From the NCBI GenBank assembly GCA_022827045.1, contig JAJDTQ010000206.1:1-43945 (forward strand): a DNA stretch of 43,945 nt, written 5' to 3'. This document shows positions 30,439 through 37,738 of this stretch, piece by piece (position 1 is the stretch's first letter; each line of letters opens with the position of its first letter). The notes under the pieces were generated by a model that was given only the letters and a program-made list of their open reading frames with translations, searched no databases and had not been told where the DNA came from. A program made the position numbers and the translations under genes. This DNA comes from Candidatus Binatia bacterium (GTDB taxonomy: Bacteria > Desulfobacterota_B > Binatia > UBA9968 > JAJDTQ01).

Positions 30439-31404
30439 CTACCGGAGGAACGTATCGTCCTGGGCGAGCTGTACGGCGGCCTGGTCGAACGCCGCTTCGT
30501 CAGGCTCACCGTCCCCCAGGATGCCGATCTGGGTCAGGAACTGTCCGATTTGGGCATGGTCCCGGGGACTCACCGGAGCGTACGGCCGGGCCGGGTCGCC
30601 GATGTCGACGCCGAAGTGCTTGAGGGCCGATTTCATGATCGGCGGCAACCCGTAGGCGCCCCATTTTCCCGGGAACAGCGTGAAACAGCGCTGCCAGTAG
30701 CGCGCCTTGTCGATGTCGCCTTCCCGGAACGCACGCACCACCCTGGCGCCGATGCGCGTGCCCGGCGGCGGCATGGTGGCGCCGGCGCCTCCCATCATGA
30801 GGGTCGTCAGCAGCGGCTGCATGGTGGTGAAGTAGTTGGCCTTGCCGGCCAGGTGGACCTGCTCGATGAGGCGCGTGATCTTGGTGATGTCGCGCGAACT
30901 CTCCTTGAAGTAGTCGACCTTCTCCAGCTCGCTCAGCCGCACGAAGGCGTCGAGCGGCGGGTCCGCGCCGGGGCCGGGGTTGTGGTAGGCGACGATGGGC
31001 AGTGGGCTGACGGATGCCACCTCGGTGAAGAACTGTACCAGGTCGGCGATGGTCGGCTGGCCGCCCCACGGACGGATGGGCATCAGCACCTGGATGAGGT
31101 CGCCGCCCACCGCGGCCGCATGGTCCGCCAGGTCGAGGATCGTCTCGATGGAATGGCTCGATGCCCCGAGGATGACCGGCACGCGCTTGTTGACGATCTC
31201 GGTGGCGCGACGCATGATCTCCTTGCGTTCCTGGAGGGACAGGACCGTGTATTCGGAGGCCTCGACGGCGACCACGGAGATGGCGTCGCAATCCGCTACG
31301 AGAAATTCGATCTCCCGCGCGAGGGCGTCATAGTCCACCTTGCCGTCGTCCGTGAACGGGGTCAGGGCGGCTCCGATAATTCCTCTGATGGGGCTTGCCA
31401 GCAT
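30439..31404 (-). CDS. DapA/NanA-superfamily lyase or synthase
   Basis: A 321-residue TIM-barrel class I aldolase of the dihydrodipicolinate synthase superfamily. The Schiff-base Lys167 is in DYFKESSRD. The partner Tyr is in IVAYHNPGPG, where classic DapA has YNVPGRT, so it is probably not the lysine-pathway enzyme. Such divergent members act on various 2-keto acids or related substrates (for example, 5-keto-4-deoxyglucarate or hydroxybenzylidenepyruvate). The substrate is not predictable here. It is longer than DapA by about 30 C-terminal residues. An HO-like diiron protein gene lies upstream. Confidence 0.85.
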   Translation of the reverse strand: MLASPIRGIIGAALTPFTDDGKVDYDALAREIEFLVADCDAISVVAVEASEYTVLSLQERKEIMRRATEIVNKRVPVILGASSHSIETILDLADHAAAVGGDLIQVLMPIRPWGGQPTIADLVQFFTEVASVSPLPIVAYHNPGPGADPPLDAFVRLSELEKVDYFKESSRDITKITRLIEQVHLAGKANYFTTMQPLLTTLMMGGAGATMPPPGTRIGARVVRAFREGDIDKARYWQRCFTLFPGKWGAYGLPPIMKSALKHFGVDIGDPARPYAPVSPRDHAQIGQFLTQIGILGDGEPDEAAFDQAAVQLAQDDTFLR

Positions 31405-31595
31405 CCATCACCTCTATTCGAATTTGATAACCATGACAGCAAGTTGCCGCATGTCCGGAAGAAATCTTCTCAAATTTTCCTAGACCTCCGCGACGATTCT
31501 GGCGGGATCTTCGGCATGCCGTCGTAGATTAATCCGCGAGAGATCGATCATGGACATGGTCGTGTTCCTGAAGCGTGAGAAGCGCCGGGCCGGGG

Positions 31596-32345
31596 TCAGG
31601 CCGAACCCCCGTTGCGCCAGGCGGCGTAGACGGGATCCTTGTCCACAAACGCCCGCTTGATGCCGTCGAAGGCCAGCCAGAACTGGTCGAGGGTCTTGTG
31701 TATCGACTGGCGCACCGTATCCTGTTGCTGATCGGTGACGGCATATTTCCGCACCGCCTCCGGACCCACTTTCATGTGCTCTTCGTCCACCCCCATGTGG
31801 AGCGTCCAGTAGCGGATGTCTTCGCTTTCACGGTCGAAGCCGTAGTGCGTCGTCAGGCCGGTGACGATGCGCGCCATGCGTTCGCTGGCGGTGCCTTCGA
31901 GGCAAAAGCCCTGGCACGCGAAGAGCTCCAGCCACGAACGCTGGTACATCAGCAGCTCTCTCCAGTCCAGGAACGCGGAGGTCTCGGGCAACGGCTGGAC
32001 CGAGTCCAGCTCCGCCTTGGACTCGAAGCCGCAGGACATGGCGAAGCGGATGAAGAGGCCGCGGTGGCTGTCGGTTCCGGAGATCTCGCCGGTGCCCTCT
32101 TCCACCACGTTCTCGATCCACATCCTTTCCAGGTCCGGGTCGTCGGGGCAGCGCCCCAGCATGGCCGCGATGGGCTTGGGAAAGGGCTTGGGAAAAAAGA
32201 GGTAGAACTGACCCACGAACCCCTTGAGCGCCTCCCGATCGATTTCGCCCCGCTCGATCATCCCGATGATAGGGTTGTCCTTGGAGTGCTTGGCGCGGAC
32301 CGCTGCCTGGATTTCCTGAACAAAGGCTTCGCCGGATAGAGCCAT
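31596..32345 (-). CDS. Haem-oxygenase-like diiron oxidase family protein (TenA/PqqC-like fold)
   Basis: A 249-residue all-helical protein of the TenA/PqqC/haem-oxygenase-like superfamily. Acidic and His residues are placed as in the HO-like diiron oxidase group: WIENVVEEGTGE followed by DSHRGLF, and a late HMGVDEEHMKVG. Members of that group (UndA, BesC, SznF, CADD) activate O2 for unusual oxidative cleavages. The reaction here is unknown; a cofactor-free TenA-like role is less likely given the ligands. The start at 32345 (MALSGEAFVQ) has AGGGAG about 8 nt upstream; the longer frame begins in hairpin DNA. Confidence 0.7.
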   Translation of the reverse strand: MALSGEAFVQEIQAAVRAKHSKDNPIIGMIERGEIDREALKGFVGQFYLFFPKPFPKPIAAMLGRCPDDPDLERMWIENVVEEGTGEISGTDSHRGLFIRFAMSCGFESKAELDSVQPLPETSAFLDWRELLMYQRSWLELFACQGFCLEGTASERMARIVTGLTTHYGFDRESEDIRYWTLHMGVDEEHMKVGPEAVRKYAVTDQQQDTVRQSIHKTLDQFWLAFDGIKRAFVDKDPVYAAWRNGGSA

Positions 32346-32373
32346 CGAGTCTGCTCCCTGTATCACGTGGAAT

Positions 32374-32444
32374 TTCGTCGAAGGTCTCCGTTGCCGGCGC
32401 CGCGCTCCGCGCCGCCGGCAATCCAAACGGATTCCTTCAACGAA
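32374..32444. repeat. Nested inverted repeat between the amidohydrolase and diiron-protein genes
   Basis: The inner stem TTGCCGGCG (32391-32399)/CGCCGGCAA (32413-32421) is perfect. The outer arms TTCGTCGAAGG (32374-32384) and CCTTCAACGAA (32434-32444) pair with one wobble. It lies between two minus-strand genes and could terminate amidohydrolase transcripts or structure the leader of the diiron-protein gene. Confidence 0.55.
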
Positions 32445-32501
32445 GTCAGTTAGTTACTTGAAAGCCGGACGGATCGCAACCCATGGGCTGCCGCACGGCG
32501 C

Positions 32502-33524
32502 TCATTCAAAGCCGTAGAAGCGTCGGGCGTTGTCTCCCAGTATGTTCTGCTTGGCTTCCAGCGAAATGTCGTCCCGCTCCCAGATCAAGGAACCGGAATC
32601 CGGCCAGCTCATGTCCCAGTGGGGATAGTCCGACGCGTACATGATGGTCTCGGAGCCGATCTCCCCCACCACGTAGCCGATGGTCTTCTCGTCGGGCTCG
32701 CAGCCGTAGAACACGTTCTTGCTGGTGATGTAGTGGCTGGGCTCCTGCTTGCACTCCGGAGCCTCCACGGCACCGCGTTTCTCCCACTCCTCGTCCATCC
32801 GGTCCGACCAGTAGGGGATCCAGCCGCAGCCGATTTCGAGGTAGCCGATCTTGAGGTCGGGGAACATCTCAGGGATGCCGCCGAAGATCATGCCCGTGAG
32901 CTGGCGCAGCACCGGGAACGGGTGGCCGGTGGTGTGGATGGAGATGAACTGGTCGAAGATCTCGCTGCCGGGCTCGTCGCCGCCGAAAGCGTGGATCGCC
33001 AGCGGCGTGTCGAGCTTCTGCGCCTCCTCGTAGAGCGGATAGTACTCGGGCGTGCCGAAGTTCTTGCCGTGGCCCTGGGCCGCCAGCATGCCTCCCACCA
33101 GCCCCAGCTCCTGGACCGCGTAACGCAGCTCCTCGGCCGCCGCCTCCGGGGCATTGACAGGGAGGTTCGCCACCGCCTTGAGACGGGGCGACGCCTTGCA
33201 GTAGTCGGCGATGAACTCGTTGTAGGCGCGGCACAACTGCGTCTGGTAGCCGGGCTCGCGGATGCGGCCGATGCCGAGGCCGCTGGTGGGGTACATGACG
33301 GCGGTGTGGATCTCCTGGGTGTCCATGGCGGCCAGGCGTTCCTCGTGCTTGATGCCCGCGTGTCCGAGGGTCCCGCCCAGGTTGCGGTCGTAGGTCTCCC
33401 GCGGAATGAACGGCGGACGGCGGTTCTGGAAGGACTCGCCGAGGAACGGCTTGACGAACTCGTCGTTGTCCCTCGCGTGCGCGTCGGCGTCGACTACTTT
33501 AATGGCCGGGTCGATCTTCCCCAT
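32502..33524 (-). CDS. Amidohydrolase (metal-dependent hydrolase, amidohydrolase-2 type)
   Basis: A 340-residue TIM-barrel hydrolase of the amidohydrolase-2 (ACMSD-like) type, which hydrolyses or decarboxylates aromatic and amide substrates. The N-terminal metal motif is degenerate (VVDADAH), followed by LAIHAFGG, IGYLEIGCGW and the late metal Asp in MYASDYPHWD. The start at 33524 (MGKIDPAIK) has GGGAGAAG about 5 nt upstream. The much longer frame running back to 35078 is the antisense-register shadow of the ABC ATPase gene. It lies just downstream of an oligopeptide-type ABC importer, suggesting it processes the imported compound. Confidence 0.85.
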   Translation of the reverse strand: MGKIDPAIKVVDADAHARDNDEFVKPFLGESFQNRRPPFIPRETYDRNLGGTLGHAGIKHEERLAAMDTQEIHTAVMYPTSGLGIGRIREPGYQTQLCRAYNEFIADYCKASPRLKAVANLPVNAPEAAAEELRYAVQELGLVGGMLAAQGHGKNFGTPEYYPLYEEAQKLDTPLAIHAFGGDEPGSEIFDQFISIHTTGHPFPVLRQLTGMIFGGIPEMFPDLKIGYLEIGCGWIPYWSDRMDEEWEKRGAVEAPECKQEPSHYITSKNVFYGCEPDEKTIGYVVGEIGSETIMYASDYPHWDMSWPDSGSLIWERDDISLEAKQNILGDNARRFYGFE

Positions 33525-33655
33525 GTTCTTCTCCCTTGACGGTATTTTCTTGCTCGTGATCCGACACGGCAAAACTACCACCTTCGACTCGGAATGCAAA
33601 TCGACAATCAGGCCAGCCCCTGACGGTTGAGGGCCGGGAATGACGATTTCGGCTC

Positions 33656-35770
33656 TCAGGTCGTAACCGTCGCCTCCAGATCCCGATCCGGGATGGTGAT
33701 CACCGGCTCCACCTCGCGCAGCTCCTCCAGCGGGATGTGGCAGGCGATGGAATGGCCCTCGGTGTCGAGCCGCACCGGCGGCGGCTCCTCGTCGCAGACG
33801 CTGCCGACCTTTCGCTGGCAGCGGGTGGAGAAAGGGCAGCCCTTGGGTGGGTCGAGGGGGCTCGGCAGATTCCCTTCCAGCACGATGCGGCGCTTCTCCA
33901 CCTCCGGGTCGGCGATGGGCACCGCCGACAGCAGCGCCTCGGTGTACGGATGGTAGGGCGGCGCGAACACCTCCTCGGTGCTCCCCCGCTCCATGATCTG
34001 TCCGAGGTACATGACCACCACGCGGTCGGAAAGGTAGCGCACCGCGGACAGGTCGTGGCTGATGAACAGGAGCGTGGTGCGGTGTTCGCGCTGGATGTCC
34101 ATCAGAAGCTCGGTCACCGCCGCGGCCACGGATACGTCCAGCGCGGAAATGGGTTCGTCCGCGATGACGGTCTTGGGGTTGCCGGCAAAGGCGCGGGCAA
34201 TGCCGACCCGTTGCTTCTGTCCGCCGGAAAGCTGGCGCGGCTTGCGGTGCGCGAAGGCCCGCGGGAGCTTCACCGTATCCAGCAACTTGTGAACCCGCTC
34301 CTGTATCTTGGCGGGATCGGACTCGATGCCGAAACGCTTGATGACCCGGCCGATCTGGTAACCCACGGAGTGCGAAGGATTGAGGGTGTCGTTGGGGTTC
34401 TGGAACACCATCTGCAGCGAGGCGAGCTGTTCCGGCGTGCGCTTCTGGACCTCGATGCAGCCCAGGTCCGTTCCGTCGAGGCGCACCTCGCCGTCGGTGG
34501 CGGTTTCCAGGCCCATCAGAACCTTGGCGAAGGTGGACTTGCCGCAGCCCGACTCGCCGACGATGGCCACCGTCTCCCCTTCCCCGGCATCGAAGCTGAT
34601 GCTCTCGTTGGCCTTGACCTGACGTACGGACTCGCGGGAGATCAGCGTCGCCAGCGTGCTCTCCTTGACGTCGTAGTACTTGCGCATGTTGTCGACTTCG
34701 AGAACCGTATCGCCCACTTCGATGGGCTCGCGGGTCGTGTCGGCCTGTATGGCCGCGTCGTGATCGATCTCGTTCCAGCGCAGGCACCGCACCCGGTGTG
34801 CCGGATCGTCGTCGGTGTGTACCTCCTCCATCGGGATATGGTCGGCGTCGCAACGCCCGGCCTCGAAGGACTCGCAGCGGGGTCCGAAATAGCAGCCCTG
34901 GGGCCGCTGGTGCGGCAACGGAAGCTGTCCCTTGATTGCGGTCAGCGGACGCGCGTTCTTGTCGGCGTGGGGCAGCGGGATGCAGCCGAACAGCCCGTGG
35001 GTGTAGGGGTGCTTGGGCCAGGAGAAGATGGAATCGATGTGGCCTTCCTCCACCACCTCGCCGGAGTACATCACGCATATCCGGTCGCAGACCTCGAGCA
35101 TCAGGCCCAGGTTGTGGGAGATGTAGAGCAACGACGCGCCGGATTCCTTGCTCAACTCGGCGATCAGCTCCACGATCCCGGCCTCCACCGTGACGTCCAG
35201 AGCCGTGGTGGGCTCGTCCAGCAGCAGCAGCGCCGGACGTGACAGCAGCGCCATGGCGATGACCACCCGTTGCTGCTGTCCGCCGGAGACCTGGTGCGGG
35301 TAGGAGTCCATCAGGCGCTTCGGGTCCGGGATGTTCACGGCCGCCAGCATGTCGAAGGAACGCTGGAAGGCCTCTTCCTCGCTCACGCCCTCGTGGATCA
35401 TGGGCACTTCCATGAGCTGGGCGGCGATGGTCAGGCTCGGATTCAGCGCCGCCATGGGCTCCTGGTAGATCATGGAGATGTCCTTGCCGCGGACCCGCCG
35501 GATCTCCTCCTCGCTCAGCTCGGCCATGTCCCGGCCCTTGAACTTGATGGTGCCGCCGACGATGCCGCCGTTCTTGCCCATGTAGCGCATGATGCCGTTG
35601 GCCACCGTGGATTTGCCGCAGCCGGACTCGCCCACCAGGCCGACGGACTCGCCCTTCTGGATGGTGAGGTCGAAGTCCATCACCGCGGGAATCTCCCCTG
35701 CCCGCGTGTAGTAGCTCAGCCGGAGGCCGGAGATTTCCAGGACCGGCGTCTCGTCGTCGTATTCGGCCAT
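33656..35770 (-). CDS. Fused double ATPase of a dipeptide/oligopeptide ABC importer (DppD-DppF type)
   Basis: A 704-residue protein with two complete ABC ATPase domains in tandem. Each has Walker A GESGCGKST (about residues 53 and 410). The signatures are SGGQQQR and SGGQKQR; the Walker B motifs are LLLLDEPTTALD and VIADEPISALD. Each ends in an oligopeptide-type C-terminal extension with clustered cysteines (CYFGPRCESF, CPFSTRCQRK), which in related transporters can hold a metal cluster. It energises the two permeases encoded just upstream. The DppD-DppF fusion is a known variant. Confidence 0.93.
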   Translation of the reverse strand: MAEYDDETPVLEISGLRLSYYTRAGEIPAVMDFDLTIQKGESVGLVGESGCGKSTVANGIMRYMGKNGGIVGGTIKFKGRDMAELSEEEIRRVRGKDISMIYQEPMAALNPSLTIAAQLMEVPMIHEGVSEEEAFQRSFDMLAAVNIPDPKRLMDSYPHQVSGGQQQRVVIAMALLSRPALLLLDEPTTALDVTVEAGIVELIAELSKESGASLLYISHNLGLMLEVCDRICVMYSGEVVEEGHIDSIFSWPKHPYTHGLFGCIPLPHADKNARPLTAIKGQLPLPHQRPQGCYFGPRCESFEAGRCDADHIPMEEVHTDDDPAHRVRCLRWNEIDHDAAIQADTTREPIEVGDTVLEVDNMRKYYDVKESTLATLISRESVRQVKANESISFDAGEGETVAIVGESGCGKSTFAKVLMGLETATDGEVRLDGTDLGCIEVQKRTPEQLASLQMVFQNPNDTLNPSHSVGYQIGRVIKRFGIESDPAKIQERVHKLLDTVKLPRAFAHRKPRQLSGGQKQRVGIARAFAGNPKTVIADEPISALDVSVAAAVTELLMDIQREHRTTLLFISHDLSAVRYLSDRVVVMYLGQIMERGSTEEVFAPPYHPYTEALLSAVPIADPEVEKRRIVLEGNLPSPLDPPKGCPFSTRCQRKVGSVCDEEPPPVRLDTEGHSIACHIPLEELREVEPVITIPDRDLEATVTT

Positions 35771-35780
35771 GACGTGTCTC

Positions 35781-36674
35781 CTAATCCTTCAACGACACTT
35801 CCCGCAGCCCGTCGGCCAGCAGGTTGAAGCCCAGCACCAGCAGCGAGACCGCGCACGCGGGCAGGATCGCCATGTGCGGGAAACCGCCCGTCACGAAGGC
35901 ACGGGTCTCGGTAATCATGCCGCCCCAATCGGGGTCCGGCGGCGGCAGCCCCAGGCCCAGGAATCCCAGCGCCCCGATGGTGATGGTCGTGTAGCCCATG
36001 CGCAGGCAGAAATCGACGATCAGCGGGCTGCGGGCATTGGGCAGGATCTCCACCAGCATGATGTACCAGGGCCCTTCGCCGCGGGTCTGGGACGCGGCGA
36101 TGTAGTCGCGGGTGGCGATGTCCATGGTCACCCCGCGCACGATACGCATGATACCCGGCGCGGACGCGAACACCACCGCGAAGATGATGTTGAGCCCCGA
36201 GGCGCCGACCTTGGCGATGATCAGCACGTACAGGACCATGATCGGAAACGAAAGGATCACGTTGGCGACGAACGAGATGATCTCGTCCAGGTAGCCGCGG
36301 AAATAACCCGCCGCCAGGCCCATGATGATCCCGACGATATAGGCGGAAATCGTCGCCACGGTGGCGTAGAACAGCACCCGCTGTCCGCCCCAGATGATGC
36401 GCGAGAGGATGTCGCGTCCCAGGTGGTCGGTGCCGAACAGGAACAGGCCGCCGTCCGGGGCCGCCGTGCCCGGGAAGGCGAAGGGCAGGATCGTCGCGTT
36501 GGGGTCGTAGGGCGCCACCAAGGGCGCGAAGATCGCCAGCAGGACGAAGAAAACCACGATCAAGGCGCCCACGATGCCCACGGGGCTCTCCCGCAGGAGG
36601 GCCATGGCCTTGACCGCGTTCACGATGGTCGAATCCGGCCTCACGAGAGGCGCGCTTGTCGAATCGCTTGCCAT
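35781..36674 (-). CDS. ABC importer permease, DppC type
   Basis: A 297-residue inner-membrane permease with the N-terminal OppC-like segment (SPVGIVGALIVVFFVLLAIF), the FGTDHLGRDILSRIIWG signature and five further membrane segments. The EAA loop (AASQTRGEGPWYIMLVEILPN) contacts the ATPase. It sits 10 nt before the ATPase gene and 10 nt after the DppB-type gene, so the three form one operon. Confidence 0.93.
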   Translation of the reverse strand: MASDSTSAPLVRPDSTIVNAVKAMALLRESPVGIVGALIVVFFVLLAIFAPLVAPYDPNATILPFAFPGTAAPDGGLFLFGTDHLGRDILSRIIWGGQRVLFYATVATISAYIVGIIMGLAAGYFRGYLDEIISFVANVILSFPIMVLYVLIIAKVGASGLNIIFAVVFASAPGIMRIVRGVTMDIATRDYIAASQTRGEGPWYIMLVEILPNARSPLIVDFCLRMGYTTITIGALGFLGLGLPPPDPDWGGMITETRAFVTGGFPHMAILPACAVSLLVLGFNLLADGLREVSLKD

Positions 36675-36684
36675 TTGCGCCTCC

Positions 36685-37617
36685 TTACTTGAACCGGATT
36701 CTCGGGTTCAGGTACGTGTACCCGACGTCGCCGATGGTCTGGGTAAAGACGGCCACGAACACCGCCGCCGTGCCGCAGGCCTCGATCACGAAGATGTCCC
36801 GGCGCAGCGCCGCCTCCAGCAGGAGCGCGCCGAACCCCTTGTAGCCGAAGGCGAACTCCGTCACCACCACCCCGGACAGCAGCCAGTTGATCTGCAGCAT
36901 GATGACCGTGAACGGAGCAATGAGCGCGTTCCGCAACGCGTGCTTCATGATGATGTGCCGGTACGGCAGGCCCTTGAGCATGGCGGTGCGGATATAGTGA
37001 TTGGTCATCACTTCCGCCATGGACGCCCGGGTCATCCGCGCCACGTAGCCGAAACCATACAGCGTCAGCACCATCACCGGAAGGATCAGCTCCACCACGT
37101 TGAAGCCCGACACCATGGACGAGGTCCCAGGCAGCCAGCCGAGCGTGAATACGAAGATCCAGGCGAGCAGAACCGCGCTGGCGTATTCCGGGATGGATGT
37201 GGTGGTGATGGAGAAGACCGAGATCACCCGGTCCTGAGTGGAGCCCTCCTTCATGCCCGCCAGCACGCCCAGGGTCAGCGCCACGATGACCATCACCACG
37301 AAGGTGACGCCCGCGAGGATGCCCGTGTTGCCGAGCCGGTCCCAGAAGATCTCGTTTACCGGCCGCTTGTAGATGATGGAGTCGCCGAGATCGCCGGACA
37401 GCACCCGCCCGATCCATTCGACGTAACGGACGAGAATCGGCCGGTCGTAGCCGTGCTGGGCGATCCAGGCGTCGAGTTGCTGGTCCTGGGCATAGGGCCC
37501 CAGGACGCTACGGGCGATGAGCCGGGGATCGCCCTCGTTCATCAGGAATAGAAGCAGCGCCACAACCAGCATGATGAGGATCATCATGCCGATTCGCCGC
37601 ATTATCAGTTGTGGCAT
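36685..37617 (-). CDS. ABC importer permease, DppB type
   Basis: A 310-residue permease starting MPQLIMRRIGMMILIMLVV at 37617; a longer frame to 37656 lacks a family-like N-terminus. It carries the DppB-type periplasmic loop (DRPILVRYVEWIGRVLSGDLG) and the EAA loop (RTAMLKGLPYRHIIMKHALRN), with six membrane segments. It pairs with the DppC-type permease to form the channel. The binding-protein gene upstream is separated by a palindrome-containing gap. Confidence 0.92.
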   Translation of the reverse strand: MPQLIMRRIGMMILIMLVVALLLFLMNEGDPRLIARSVLGPYAQDQQLDAWIAQHGYDRPILVRYVEWIGRVLSGDLGDSIIYKRPVNEIFWDRLGNTGILAGVTFVVMVIVALTLGVLAGMKEGSTQDRVISVFSITTTSIPEYASAVLLAWIFVFTLGWLPGTSSMVSGFNVVELILPVMVLTLYGFGYVARMTRASMAEVMTNHYIRTAMLKGLPYRHIIMKHALRNALIAPFTVIMLQINWLLSGVVVTEFAFGYKGFGALLLEAALRRDIFVIEACGTAAVFVAVFTQTIGDVGYTYLNPRIRFK

Positions 37618-37681
37618 GTCAGTCTCCCGTGCTCTCCAGCGCCAGGGCGTAAGCAAACCGGGTCAAAAGGAAGGGCCGCGG

Positions 37682-37709
37682 GTAGGGGCGACCGGCCGGT
37701 CGCCCCTAC
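37682..37709. repeat. Perfect 28-nt palindrome between binding-protein and permease genes
   Basis: GTAGGGGCGACCGG is followed directly by its exact reverse complement. It lies 29 nt after the stop codon of the minus-strand binding-protein gene. Such a stem can protect the upstream mRNA or partly stop transcription, giving more binding protein than permease. Its opening resembles the hairpin at 6339-6363. Confidence 0.8.
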
Positions 37710-37738
37710 AGGGTCCACCCGCAGTGTAGGCTTGGCTT

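Noticed and set aside
32502..35078. Continuous 858-codon minus-strand frame
   Set aside because: Only the last 340 codons are protein-like (amidohydrolase from 33524). The rest is an out-of-register reading of the ABC ATPase gene on the same strand and is Arg/Gly/His-rich.
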